Of a DNA stretch of 64,000 nt, positions 23,611 to 35,521 are shown one piece after another (positions within the stretch are counted from its first letter, which is position 1; each line of letters opens with the position of its first letter). The stretch is from Dysidea avara (lineage: Eukaryota; Porifera; Demospongiae; Dictyoceratida; Dysideidae), in contig NC_089273.1 of the NCBI RefSeq assembly GCF_963678975.1, positions 5,782,507-5,846,506 of the forward strand, in the 5' to 3' direction. The notes below the pieces were generated by a model. That model did no database searches, was not told the DNA's origin, and worked only from the letters and a program-made list of their open reading frames with translations. The position numbers were made by a program, and so were the translations under genes.

Positions 23611-25408
23611 ATTAACCACTATAATTCATATTAGTCTACAGTTTATACAATTAAATTCAATATGTTAGTTAAGAAACACTGTAAATTATCACTACCCTCA
23701 ACCAGGTACATGATACTGTTAGCATCACAACTTTTGCAACTTCTGTTTAGCTTTTCATGGAATACAGAAAAGAATATAAACAATTCCTTTTTAGCTCACA
23801 ACATTATTACAACAGTACAACTCCTGTTTTGCTTTTCATGGAAATTCACAAGGATGTGATAATTTCTTTTAGAATATTTGTGTAGGCTACTTCATTGCCC
23901 ACACCTCAGACACCTAACCCATCTCAAAGTCTCACTGTGATCTACCAGTTACTTAACATCACAGCCACAAGAGTTTCATCATACAGTGCAGTAATACTGT
24001 ACATTAGGGATCATATATATAGAGGTTTGTCTTAAAGATGGAATAATACTTCAAATAAGTTGCTATGGAACTTTCTTTACTAAACTTTTCTACTGACTAT
24101 AGTTATGATGATACAAATTTCTTGTCTTCCTGATACTTTCAGACAAGTGGAATGGCTAAGTTGATAATTTCACTGTTATACATCACTTTGGCCCAACATG
24201 TGCTTTTTGGCAGCTTACCACACTATGTACATGCATCCATCATGTACTTACACCGTTATTTCCATATCTGTTTATTGCTCAGTGTAGAGACCATTCTCAT
24301 TATTTGTAATGCTACTGTAACAGGTTTAACATAGCTGAAAATGAAGTGAAAAGGGAAAATGGCCACTTCTCTTGTTCTATAAATGCTGATAAAATATATT
24401 AATGTTGATTTCTGTCATAACTACATTCAGAGAATTGTGCCACTGGTAAGAGCCACAAAGTCAGTGAAACCAATTAACCACTAATTTAATATATGTTGGT
24501 CTACAGTTACAACAATATGGTAGTTAAGAAGCACTAAAGAATCACTAGCTCAATCAGTTACATAGTATCACAACTTCTGAAACTTCGAATTCTGATTGGA
24601 TTTTCGAGGAACCTCAAAGGATATGACAATTTCTTTTTAGGACACAATACTTGTATACACTCCACTTTTATACCAGACCTCTTAACTCCATACCAGACCT
24701 CTTAACTCCATTCCAGACCTCTTCACTCCATGTAGTATGTTCAATTTTCTAACAATCTCAATGTATCAGTGTGATGTACCAGTCAGTGGTGGATATAGGA
24801 TTTTTAAAAGGGAGTTTCTGAAAGTTGGTGTAGCTGAATAATAAGGCATCTGAGGACATTTCTCCTGAACATTTTGAGATTTTAGAAGCTCTGAGATTGA
24901 GCTTTAGGTTACTTTTAGTTAACACTCACAATAAATCTAATGCTTTAGACTGTAGTAAATACTATAGCTAACTATATAGTTGTGATTAAGCTGCAGCATT
25001 GATTGCTTTATTAGAGTAGTTATGTGACTGCTCTATTAGAGCATCTCAATCATTTTTAGCTGATGTAGTGGGAGGTGATAAGTGAAGTGTTGCTGATGGT
25101 TTAATAGCTATAAAAATAATGGTGTTAGTTAAGTGCAATATCATGCATGCTACTGGAATATGGTGGATATAGTTGTTTGCTATGACAAATTGTCAATTCA
25201 GCAATAATGAAGCTAGTTAGACTGAGGTAATAAAATTTAAAAGGGGGTTTCTGTTGAAACCCGATGAAAAGTGTTTTCATTTTATTGTGCCATTCCACAA
25301 CTGTTTATTGATCTAACAAGACTAGTACAGATCATGATAGGAATTAAAGAGCCTGTAAATTATTTGCTATATAGTTGCTGTACATAATGTTTCTATAATA
25401 TTGTTTAG

Positions 25409-25496
25409 TGGTAGAACTCCAAGGTCTTTCAATGAAACTTTGGAAGATCTATATGATTATAATAACAGAAAAGCAATAAAGGAATGTGTGAACATG
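25409..25496 (+). other. Candidate exon in array unit 5
   Basis: Third copy of the 88-bp candidate exon, TTTAG acceptor and GTGGGT donor, frame still open. One substitution changes the last codon (Thr to Met). Confidence 0.38.
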
Positions 25497-25790
25497 GTGG
25501 GTTTTCACTTGGCCAATCACATACTCTTGTTTATAAGTGTGTGCGTGTGTGTGTATGTGTGAGTGTGGGTATATATAATGATATCAATGGTAAATGATAA
25601 TATGACATCACTAATATCTAGTTAGTTGCAGACAAAACACTAACCAGTCAAACTTAACAGTTTCAATATCAACCAAGCAGTCCTGGTCAGTCACTGTGGT
25701 GTACTAACATTTATCATCTTTAATGGCCCTGGGTACAAACCTGATATAATAATGATTTGTTTGCCTCTTATACTGCTAACACTACAAATA

Positions 25791-26024
25791 TGTGAGACCA
25801 GATTTGTGAAAAGGTAGCTTTTCCACACATTTTACATACCAGCAAACAAAATGTCATAACTGTTGACTTCTTAGTTGTTCTTTACATCAAAATGTAGCCC
25901 GATACTGTAGCTACACTCATGGAAAGTTATAGATGATGATTGAAAAGTTATGAAGCTGTAAAGTTTTAAAAAATGGGTCAAATTTTATGTGTGAAAATGG
26001 TACCTTTTCACAAATCCGGTCACA
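25791..26024. mobile_element. MITE with TGTGACCGGATTTG-type ends
   Basis: Ends TGTGAGACCAGATTTGTGAA and (right) CACAAATCCGGTCACA. Units 1 and 3 show the empty site CTACAAATATATGATAATG. Same family as 32885-33134. Confidence 0.85.
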
Positions 26025-26234
26025 TGTGATAATGTAAATGAACTCTATTATTAAAGCAGAACCTTTAGAACAATTTAATAATTATATTCTTACCTTAGGT
26101 CTGTGGAAACTAACTTTTACTTTCTGAGGGTTTACCCTTCCTAGATGTAACCAGCTGTATTATGCTCTCTTTCCAGTAAAAAAAAATATATTTTAAAAAA
26201 CCTACTTCCTGAAAACCATATAATATTATATACT

Positions 26235-26844
26235 GTAACTAATTTCCTTCCTGCCTAATACCTTCAGACAAAGTGTACTAACTAAGTTGATAATTTCACT
26301 GTTAGACATCATCATGGCTAAACAGGTGCCATTTGAGAGCTTACTATATTGGTATGTAAAATGAATGCATCATGTGCTTATCATTTTAAAACTGCATTCA
26401 GAGACTTGTGTGCTGCCACTGGTATAAAAGAGCCACTAAGTCAGTGGAACCAATTAACCACTATAATTCATGTTGGTCTACAGTTTATACAATTGTATTC
26501 AATATGTTAGTTAAGAAACACTGTAAATTATCACTACTCTTAACCAGTTACATGATACTGTTAGCATCACAACTTTTGCAACTTCTTGTGTGGCTTTTCA
26601 TGGAATACAGAAAAGAATATAAACAATTCCTTTTTAGCTCACAACATTATTACAACAGTACAACTCCTGTTTTGCTTTTCATGGAAATTCACAAGGATGT
26701 GATAATTTCTTTTAGAATATTTGTGTAGGCTACTTCATTGCCCACACCTCAGACACCTGACCCATCTCAAAGTCTCACTGTGATCTACCAGTTACTTAAC
26801 ATCACAGCTTCAAGAGTTTTCATCATACAGTGCAGTAATACATA
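26235..26844. repeat. Tandem array unit 6 (segment A)
   Basis: Segment A, like unit 1 up to CAGTGCAGTAATA. Here it is interrupted by a palindrome and a TIR element (26848-27766), then resumes at TGTACATTAGAGATCAT (27767). Segment B proper is missing. Confidence 0.8.
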
Positions 26845-26847
26845 ATA

Positions 26848-26989
26848 GTTAGACGTCAAGAACCAGGGTTCTACGGGATTTAGAAAACTCGAAGGCCCTG
26901 GGCTGTAGCGCCTGAGCGCAGCGAGGGCGCTACTAAGGGCCTGAGGGTTTTCTAAATCCCGTAGAACCCAGTGGTTCTTGACGTCTAAC
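26848..26989. repeat. 142-bp palindrome
   Basis: GTTAGACGTCAAGAACC with GGTTCTACGGGATTTAGAAAA at the left is repeated in reverse complement to GACGTCTAAC at 26989. The GC-rich centre holds TAGCGCC/GGCGCTA as a second stem. Non-coding, probably a palindromic MITE. Confidence 0.9.
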
Positions 26990-26993
26990 TTAT

Positions 26994-27766
26994 TTAGACT
27001 ACAACTCGTTATTGTACCTTGAGTTGACAGCTGCTTGTAAATAGGAAATGTATGGCTAATTACTAGAAACAAGCCCTCAACACCTCCCGACATGGCGGGA
27101 CCTCAGCGTGGCTGTTGCTACAGAAAATTGCATTGTCTTTGCAACTACCAGCCATGCGCGGTTTGAGCATGCGCGTGTTTTGAATAATAAAATGCGTGCA
27201 ATACAGGGTTTTGGTATTTGCTAACTAGTGATGATCCTACCATTCCTGGTATACTTACCGTTTATACAATGATTTAACTGACGCTGAATTGAACGGCTTC
27301 GATACCTGCGGACTGTTATACCCGCTATTGTGAGCGTTTTATTATTCAAAACACGCGCATGCTCAAACCGCGCATGGCCGGTTGTTGCAAAGACAATGCA
27401 ATTTTCTGTACCGGTTTAAACGCCCATGCGTTGCCAATGTTACAGGCGCGTGCTATGTATCGAAGTACTGGACTCAGTGAGTGGACTACAACTCATTGTT
27501 GCTGTTGTTGTGCCTCGACAGCTGCTTGTAAGCAAGTAGTGTAGTGTTGATTAGTACAAACAAGCCCATTACACCTCCCTCTAATTCAGTACGGCTGTTA
27601 CTAGCCATTTAAATGCCCATGCGTTGCCAATGTTACAGGCGCATAATTATCGTGTTTCGTATCGCCTCAGAGCGTGGTCTCTATTGGTCATGACCGTGGC
27701 TCTACGAGATTTAGAGACCACGTTTTCAGCCAATCAAATTTCAGTATCAAACTTGTTGTAGTCTAA
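26994..27766. mobile_element. TIR element with TTAGACTACAAC ends, nested host
   Basis: TTAGACTACAAC at 26994 is matched by GTTGTAGTCTAA ending at 27766. The interior contains a direct repeat (ACTACAACTC..GACAGCTGCTTGTAA) and a nested TA-target MITE. Target duplication not resolved. Confidence 0.6.
27121..27408. mobile_element. Tc1/mariner-like MITE, about 75-bp TIRs, TA target
   Basis: CAGAAAATTGCATTGTC through GCGTGTTTTGAATAATAAAA is inverted at both ends, about 75 bp per arm. TA dinucleotides flank it at 27119-27120 and 27409-27410. A second copy is at 37804-38357. Confidence 0.9.
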
Positions 27767-29212
27767 TGTACATTAGAGATCATATATATAGAGGTTTGTC
27801 TTCAAGACGGCATAATACTTCAAATAAGTTGATATGGAACTTTATTTACTAAACATTTCTACTGATAATGATACTAATTTCTTGCCTGCCTGATACCTTT
27901 AGACAAGCGGAATGGCTAAGTTGATAATTTCACTGTTAGACATCACGGCTAAACAGGTGCCATTAGGCAGCTTACCATATTGGTATGTAAAATGAATGCA
28001 TCATGTGCTTATCATTTTCTTAACTGCATTCAGAGACTTGTGTGTTCTGCCATTGGTGTATAAGAGCCACTAAGCCAGTGAAACCAGTTAACCACTATAA
28101 TTCATGCTGGTCTACAGTTTATATAATTTTATTCAATGTATTCAGGGGCGGATCCAGAGTTTGGAAAGAGGGGGGGGGGGGCACCTTGCTAAAAAGTTGA
28201 AGAGCAAAAAACAAGAAAAAAAGGTCACAACAATAATAGCTAGTTATCCTTTACCAAACATATTATATATCATGTATGTTATGTAAAATAAAATCCTTAT
28301 TTATAGCTTCATAGGTAAGCTACACTGCCTCATGAACATTGTGACTGCTTTATTAGAGTAATTGACTGCTCTATTAGAGTATCTCGATCTTATATGCAAT
28401 TTCTTGAGGGGGGGAACATTTGTCCCAAATGCCCCATCCTGGATCCGCCATTGGTGTTAGTTAAGAAACACTGTAAATTATCACTACCTCAACCAGTTAC
28501 ATGATACTGTTAGCATCACAACTTTTGTAACTTTTGTTTGGCTTTTCATGGAATACAGAAAGGTATATAAACAATTCCTTTTTGGCTCAGAACATTATTA
28601 CAACAGTACAACTCCTGTTTAACTTTTCATGGAATTCACAAGAATGTGATAATTTCTTTTAGAATATTTGTGTAAGCTACTTCATTGCCCACACCTCAGA
28701 CACCTGACCCATCTCAAAGTCTCACTGTGATCTACCAGTTACTTAACATCACAGTCACAAAAGTTTTCGTCATACAGTGCAGTAATACTGTATATTAGGG
28801 ATCATTATAGAGGTTTGTCTTCAAGATGGCATAATACTTTCTACTGACTAAAATTATAATGATACTAATTATAATTTCTTGCCTGCCTGATACCTTCAGA
28901 CAAGTGGAATGGCTAAGTTGATAATTTCACTGTTATACATCACTTTGGCCCAACATGTACCTTTTGGCAGCTTACCACACTATGTACATGCATCCATCAT
29001 GTACTTACCGTTATTTCCATATCTGTTTGTTACTGAGTGTAGAGACCATTCTCGTTTTGTTCATTAATTGTAATGCTACTAACGGGTTTAACATAGCTGA
29101 AAATGAAGTGAAAGGGCAAATGGCCACTTCTCTTGTTCTGTTATAATGCTGATAAAATATATTAATGTTGATTTCTATCATAACTGCATTTAGAGACTTG
29201 TATGTGTTGCCA
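27767..29212. repeat. Tandem array end: unit 6 remainder and unit 7
   Basis: 27767-27867 completes segment A of unit 6. From 27868 the sequence starts like segment B (TTTCTTGCCTGCC) but switches to segment A (AGACATCACGGCTAAACAGG), an A/B recombinant. It is interrupted by the MITE 28143-28453, then continues into B at about 28870. Similarity to the array ends near 29212 in the GAGACTTGTATGTGTTGCC part. Confidence 0.8.
28143..28453. mobile_element. MITE with CAGGGGCGGATCCAG ends
   Basis: Left CAGGGGCGGATCCAG, right CTGGATCCGCCATTG. Flanks GTATT and GTGTT suggest a 5-bp target with one change. The interior has a G homopolymer, GGTCACAAC, two CTCTATTAGAG cassettes and CTCGATC, as in 1818-2178. 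Confidence 0.85.
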
Positions 29213-30677
29213 CTTAAATGTAACCTTTTCATACTAAGTCATGTGTGTATTGTACACACTACTGCTAAGTATCACTGTGTGGTAGTATTCCATAACACCT
29301 TACTGATGTCTATACTCCACCAATTCAATAAAGACCAAGATAATTTCCATAGGAAATCCTATCACTAAGTGACTACTATATTAGAGCAATATTCTAGACT
29401 GTTGTATTAAAGTATTTGTGACTCACTGAGCAAAAACCTGACTAGTTTGCAATTTCTTGAACTTGACTTCTTTATTGTCTAGAGAAATGGGCTGTTAAAG
29501 TTTCAGTTTTATCTGGTGAGTACATTTCAAGTTATGACAACAGAAAGCAAGAAGAGCAAAACTACTGACTTGTACCTTGCTGGCCTCTACAAAGAGTAAA
29601 TAATTACAAGCAACTCTTAGGTGTTTTTTTTTACAAGTGCAACAGGTTACGGATTTGGGACTTGTGTCATTCATAAACTGGGGTATGCATCAAAATACAA
29701 CTTTTGGCTTATATCACCAATGCTATTAAGGCAAGAAGGCTACTTACTTAGGAACAGCAATGATAAACTTACGTTTTACTGAAAATAAACAGTTAACGCA
29801 CATACATAACTCACAGAATAACAGCATATACACACAAGCAGACATTTCACAATATTTATCATACTGTACCATGCCAGGTGAATGAAGTGTGTTCACCAAT
29901 AAGAACGTAACATTTACAATGTCATTGCCGTCGCTGCCATTAACTTGATAGCAACTTACAACAGTAGCTACTTGATTCTGTGAGAGATTGTGCTTCAGTG
30001 GGTCAGCTTTATCACAACCAACAACTTGTTGTATTATAGGACTGTTAGCTGCTACAAAAGTGGCTAGAGGACTAAAATAATGGTTCAAGACTTGATCCAT
30101 GACTATCTTGGTAGTTAGATGGTAATGATGAGGTGGTGATGTCATCATTAACTGGTGTTATCATTGAAGAAATGAGCTCTCCTTTTTACTACTGTAACCT
30201 AATTGTAGAGAAAATGAAAACAATCAAAATTAACAGAAATATTTCATGCTAGTTATGATTATAACTTAGGTGGCCACAAGACAATGGCTCTAGAAGCTTG
30301 TGCATACCACAATTTTGGTGTTAACAGTGGAGACAATAACACCACTTTCATACTGACCTCAAGACTATTTTATTACAAATAGGGGAAATTTTTTTGTGGG
30401 AATTCCCTCCACATTAAGTAGCCATGAGCTCTCAAAAAATGACTTATTGGTTTCTTATTTCTTTTTTCCCACTTGTAAAATCATGATATCCGACTACCTT
30501 GTAACATGGCACATATTAGGGAGCTTCAAAAGTGACAAATTTTACTAAATACAAAATAAACAGTCATAGAGTAATGCATGTCATGTGTGTTAATTTGCTG
30601 ATGTAGACATCAACAAGATATTGTCATTAATACTTTTATTTATTTAAAATCCCTTCTATGTGTATGTACGACTACAG
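29213..30677. other. Mostly non-coding spacer
   Basis: No terminal repeats or RNA genes seen. One 134-codon minus-strand ORF (29744-30148) is listed separately. Confidence 0.4.
29744..30148 (-). CDS. Unassigned minus-strand ORF, possible exon
   Basis: 134 codons from an ATG at 30148 to a stop at 29744. The first two thirds (about MDQVLNHYFSPLATF to NQVATV) look protein-like, and a good donor GTAAGT falls right after QVATV, so the real exon may end there (about 29958) with the rest being intron. I recognise no domain. It may equally be a chance ORF. Confidence 0.2.
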   Translation of the reverse strand: MMTSPPHHYHLTTKIVMDQVLNHYFSPLATFVAANSPIIQQVVGCDKADPLKHNLSQNQVATVVSCYQVNGSDGNDIVNVTFLLVNTLHSPGMVQYDKYCEMSACVYMLLFCELCMCVNCLFSVKRKFIIAVPK

Positions 30678-30765
30678 GGCTAAACTGTACCATGGTGGAT
30701 TTTTTCAATTCATATATGGTGAACATTTGAAGCCAAATCCCAACTCTGAACTATTTCCAAAGGAG
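30678..30765 (+). other. Isolated candidate exon
   Basis: 88 bp between CTACAG and GTATGG, open only in one frame (1 nt plus 29 codons): AKLYHGGFFQFIYGEHLKPN and onward to FPKE. Same entry phase and length as the array exon, but the peptide is unrelated. No domain recognised; a partner exon was not found. Confidence 0.35.
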
Positions 30766-31576
30766 GTATGGCTGTGAATGCCTGCTGATTAATGGTAGCT
30801 TATTTTAGCATAGTACCTGTGCAAATTAATTTCTTTGCTGTTCCTACTGTAATTCCAAAACTTCTCTTGGCTGAAACTTTGGTAACCCATTCTTCGGACA
30901 CTGTAAATTAATGCTGATAGGATATAAAAAAATTGGAAGTTGTGCACTCAAAGAGCTCTTTATAAAGTGCTAATATTCACTAGTGCAATAAAAATATATA
31001 ATAAACGGACTCGAGGTGAGCGGTATACAATAGTTAATTTCAGTTTTAATAGTTTTTCCAATGCTAATGTATTGGACATGCCTGTAACAGCTGTTATTTT
31101 TATCATAAACAAATGTATAGCAAATTTCCATAATGTCTTGATATGCCTCTCTAATCTGATGCTCAATGGGAGCTGGCATAAATTTTGCTGGATTAAGGAG
31201 GTTGTTGGATTATAAAGTCACCTCTGTAATCTGAAATCTAGAGTTTTGTCAGATTATGCAGTAAATTAAATGTAAAATCGATCACACAATGTTTTAGATA
31301 TGAATTATTTTTATAATTTGCAAGTATCGTCAACTAATTAATATTTTCAGTGATCATTTTAATGCTACTATTATTCATTGTCGGATAACAGTCAAAAACA
31401 ATGTATTTCCGATTCTAGGTAATCAAATTTTACGTTGGATTATGAAGTACAAAGGTGTCAGGTTCAGAGGTTGTTTTCCAAAAGTGTTGGTAAATGACAT
31501 TTTGGTTGGATTAGAAAGGATTATGGATTACACAGGTGTTGGATTAGAGAGGTTCAACTGTATTGTGATGATAATG

Positions 31577-32063
31577 TACCTATCAATGTTAAGTCCCTAC
31601 TCCCCTTCCGGTATTGGGATTAGGTGTGGATTAGACAATCTGCAAAAGCGAAAGCCCCACTACTGGGGATAGGGCTTTGTCTAATCCCCTGTGATTCCCC
31701 CACTAATCCCTGCCATATGATTTGTCATGTGTACAAGTTTGTGTGGGTTGTAGCCTACATGGCTAGTTTGTACTCATGAATACGTGAGTTAAGTTTAAAT
31801 CCCTGAGTCAAAAGCCCCAGTACTGGGGGCTTCCCTCTATAATCCCCCCATCCATACTTCCCCTATTTAGCCAGTAATGATAGGTGCATTACAATCAATC
31901 CAATGTGTTGTCATGCATTCATCAATGTATAGATAACTATGTACTCCTCTATCATAAGCTTACTGGTAAAACTTTCCAATGCAAAATAGCCACATGGTGA
32001 GAGCACACAATTACTTAGCGATGTCAGAATTGTGTAACTTTAAGGTCACATCCTCTATTTACA
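31577..32063 (+). repeat. Dispersed repeat with tRNA-like segment, copy 1
   Basis: Inverted relative to 37083-37540. Shared blocks include CCCCACTACTGGGG/GGGCTTT, ATTCCCCCACTAATCCC, a TACTTCCCCTATTTAGCC block and, at the end, ATAGCCACATGGTGAGAGCA, which resembles a tRNA box A followed by TTACTTAGCGATGTCAG. It may be a tRNA-derived SINE joined to other sequence. Confidence 0.6.
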
Positions 32064-32884
32064 CATCTCCCTCAAGCTACTAGTTCTGTCGCGGGCATGT
32101 TTGCCTGCACAGACTCAAGTGCAGTAGTTAATAAGCATTTTAGTGCTGGTTAACTAGATGGAAATAGCTGTGTTTACATGACTGCTGGAGGCTTGCTTTT
32201 CTTTATTTTCTCAAAGTCAGTAGGCTAGTGGTCAATCCCTCCACTAGTGCTCCACATATTCCACCCTCCTACCTTATAATAGTATGTACTGCCATATGGT
32301 GGGTCTTGCATCATCAATGCCACATCATTAGCCAAGTCTCCTATTAATGATAATTATTGCTGCTGTTCTAGTAACTAATTAATCTTTATGTTAGTTACAT
32401 GTGACTGGGCCAGTGAATACAAAGTACTCATCTATTAATTTTCCTAGCCTCAAACACAATCAGATTTTTGGATACCAAGTTGAATTTCATGTTCAAATGT
32501 TTAGTATTAATTTAGCTTGCATCCTCTCTGTTGTGGTGTGTCGATCTTATACCGATTCTTTATTTGCTATATACATGCTACATTGCCATCGCCATAGTGC
32601 TACATCACTACATCACCATTGTAGTATCTGCACAAAAAGAAAAAAAATTTCTGATGATAAAGCTAGAGAAAGCTGCTGCAGTTGAAGAAACTATTAAAAC
32701 TCTTTTCGAGTATATAAAAATTTTATGGACAATCAATTTTTTTTACTCAAAACAAAAACTTTTAAACACAATTTTTCTTTGTAGTACCATCATTAGGAAA
32801 TGATTCTTATTTGGATTTGGAGGTTCCAGTTCCAAAATCACCTATTGTGTGATGTTTGTATATAGACAAACAACTGATATCAAA

Positions 32885-33134
32885 TGTGACCGGATTTGCA
32901 AAAAGGTACCTTTTCCACACATTTTACATGTCAGCGAACAAAATGATGTAACACTTGACTCCTTATACTGATTAACTTGTTCTTAGTTTAAAACTGTAAC
33001 CAGATACTTTAGCTGCACTAATGGAAAATTTCAGGCAAATATATGCAAAGATACAAAAGTTATGAAACTTGAACGTTCAAAAATGGGTCAAATTTTGTGT
33101 GTGAAAAAGGTACCTTTTCGCAAATCCGGTCACA
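32885..33134. mobile_element. 250-bp MITE, TGTGACCGGATTTGC ends
   Basis: Inverted TGTGACCGGATTTGCAAAAA and TTCGCAAATCCGGTCACA, followed inside by GGTACCTTTTCC at both ends. Same family as 25791-26024. Confidence 0.9.
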
Positions 33135-35270
33135 AATGTTCCTCTCCATATTAAGTGCTAGTAGCAAGGTGATGCTAAATTTTGGTGTGATGTAACTCAT
33201 GTCAGAAGATACTGCTGAGGTCAGTCTGTTATCATAAACTTTTTGTGATGTACATACATACTATAATTATAGATAGTTAAATTCAAAATATAAAAGATTA
33301 AAGTTTTCAATGAAGTACTTTAAAACCATAATTAAGTAGATATCCCATAATTTATGGATCACTGGAAAGGTCAATCAACAGTCTTCCATCAGTGAAAATT
33401 GTGCTTTACAATATTTACACAGTACAAAGTCGCATGCTGTTGATTTTATATGACACCTGTTCATTTCATACTGTATATTAGCTATTACCATCCTCTATGT
33501 ATCTGATAGGCATCTTGGAGATGAAACAAGCTGTTCAACTATATGCCGTCTGTGCTGCTTGTGCTAAAGAGGTGTTCTACCTTCCAGTGTACATTGAAAA
33601 CTGAAACCCCAAGTCCAAAGACTACATTGCAAACACCTCTATATTGTTAGATGGCTGTACAAGTAAAGACTTAGGGACTTAGTGGCATAGCATGCTGAAA
33701 GGCATGCAAATGCTTGTTTTGTGTGTAAAAACATGAACATTTGAATAATTCATTGTATGCTGTGCATAAATATGGAATGAAAAACATAACAATAAAATTA
33801 ACCTTTTACAGTGATCACCCGGACCCCGATTCTCGGTTAACTGAATAACTATTAGACTACTGACTTTCTATTAGGATAGTTGATGATACTAAAAATTTCT
33901 AACCTATGCACAGTTTTAGAGATACTTATGGACCACCCCTGATCCTAAGGTGTTCAGATAACTGAGGTTCCACTGTAGTTAGTATTGACTAAGTCACCGG
34001 CCAGTTCACCAAGTCACCACTTATTAGCCATACTCAAGAAACAGCACCAACTTCAGCTTGTCTAAATCACAAAGACTTCTCACATCCTGGAAGATAAATG
34101 TAGCAATACAAAACAGTTTTGATACTTAATGCATGCATGTGTACATAATACAGCACCGACCATGTATTTTACAACGTCTATACTTGTATACTAAATAGCT
34201 ACTTCAGCAAGTCATACCATCTACTCCTGCAAGGCCAGACCATCCATCATGGTACCCCATACATTGCCTAGCATTTACCGCCTATTCTGAAACCTTGAAT
34301 TATTTAATATGAGGGACACTCATTCTTCATACCACAACATTGATTAATTCTAACAAGTCTGCTTTCATGCACCACAAAGCACTGCTTGTTGAGTTACTTG
34401 TGTAGCCTGCAGTGATCACTTCTGAATCACTTCAATGACGCTTCAACTTGCAGTTAGGTGACATAATGTTTATCATTCAAGTGATGCAACATGAGTGGCC
34501 TATGGGAAACAGTTAGTAGATCCTCTGTCAGAATCAGAAGCATTAGGTCTGCGGCATCATGACAAGAAGAAGAGGTATTACAAGCAAAACTAAACAGTGT
34601 GACTTTCAGTGGTATCTAGCAGACTAGTACAATCATAGAATGTATAAACATTGTGAGGTATACAAAATCCAAGAAAAGTAGGGTCCCTGGTCCAAGGATC
34701 CACTGATTATACCAACCCACCCAGGGGGGAAGGAAGCATGGGTGGCGTGGGTGCTTGGGCACCCATAAATATTTCTACTGATCCTTCCTTTTCTAACTTG
34801 TCAATGATTCCAACTGCTGATTCTATCCACTACGGTGCCACAGCTTGACTAGTGAAAACACTTGCAGCAAATTCTTGCATGGAATAAACGCTTTGCGTTT
34901 AATTAAGTCTGATTTCTAAAAATAACTATGTAGATTACAAGATTTAAATTTGAAAAACAGAGATGTGCCCACCCAAAACGAATGGTGCCAATTTGTTGTC
35001 ACATCAAAGCCATCATAGTTTGGAGTTGGCCTGTATATATAGACCCTGTGAAGTGGCCAATATACTCAAGACGACTAGTTGTTTTGCTACTTGATTTCAG
35101 TAGGTAATGCTGTATAATCAGTACTCAAATTTATTGTGATACAACCACGATGAGGAATTAAATCAAGTAAACAATGTGAGAGAATTAAGTCTTTAGGACC
35201 ACTCAGCAGATTGTGGTAGAGTTATTAGCTGGTACAGGAAATATTATTTCCCCTACATATTGTCCCTATA
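33135..35270. other. Gene-poor stretch
   Basis: No exon or RNA gene supported. Diffuse remnants, such as TTCAGATAACTGAGGTTCCACTGTA near 33955, look like old transposon ends. Confidence 0.4.
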
Positions 35271-35521
35271 TGTGACCGGGCCTGCGAAAACAGGGCATGT
35301 GGGCACAAACTACGCCATGTCATTCTACAGGTCGTATCTCAGTGCTGGAACAGAATATTTGTATTTTGTTACTTGCAGCATAAAGCCAATTAAAGTCTTT
35401 CTAGATGCTCAAAATTGCATTGCCATAGCATACTGGTACAATAAGTTATGAATGATGAAAGTTTGAAAAAGTAGGCAAAAATCATGTGCCCACATGCCCT
35501 ATTTTCGCAGGCCCGGTCACA
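35271..35521. mobile_element. MITE with TGTGACCGGGCCTGCGAAAA ends, TA target
   Basis: 251 bp, inverted ends about 30 bp long, flanked by TA (CCCTATA before, TATACTG after). Related to 52010-52259. Both share a GGGCATGTGG subterminal block. Confidence 0.92.

Larger units (their letters stand above)
23611..26234. repeat. Tandem array unit 5
   Basis: Closest to unit 3: the same truncated start, three 20-bp minisatellite copies (about 24665-24725), a MITE remnant, the 88-bp candidate exon and a short (TG)n tract at about 25536-25560. A 234-bp MITE at 25791-26024 is private to this unit. Confidence 0.85.

Noticed and set aside
8010-28860. Recurring 60-98-codon ORFs (MLVKKHCKLSLPS.., MCFLAAYHTMYMHPS..) in the array units
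   Set aside because: They recur only because the units are near-identical. Frames are broken or length-changed between copies, there are no splice sites and no protein-like domain.
31442-31672. 76-codon ORF MKYKGVRFRGCFPKV..
   Set aside because: Overlaps old repeat sequence with GGATTA motifs and the dispersed repeat at 31577; no domain or splice context.
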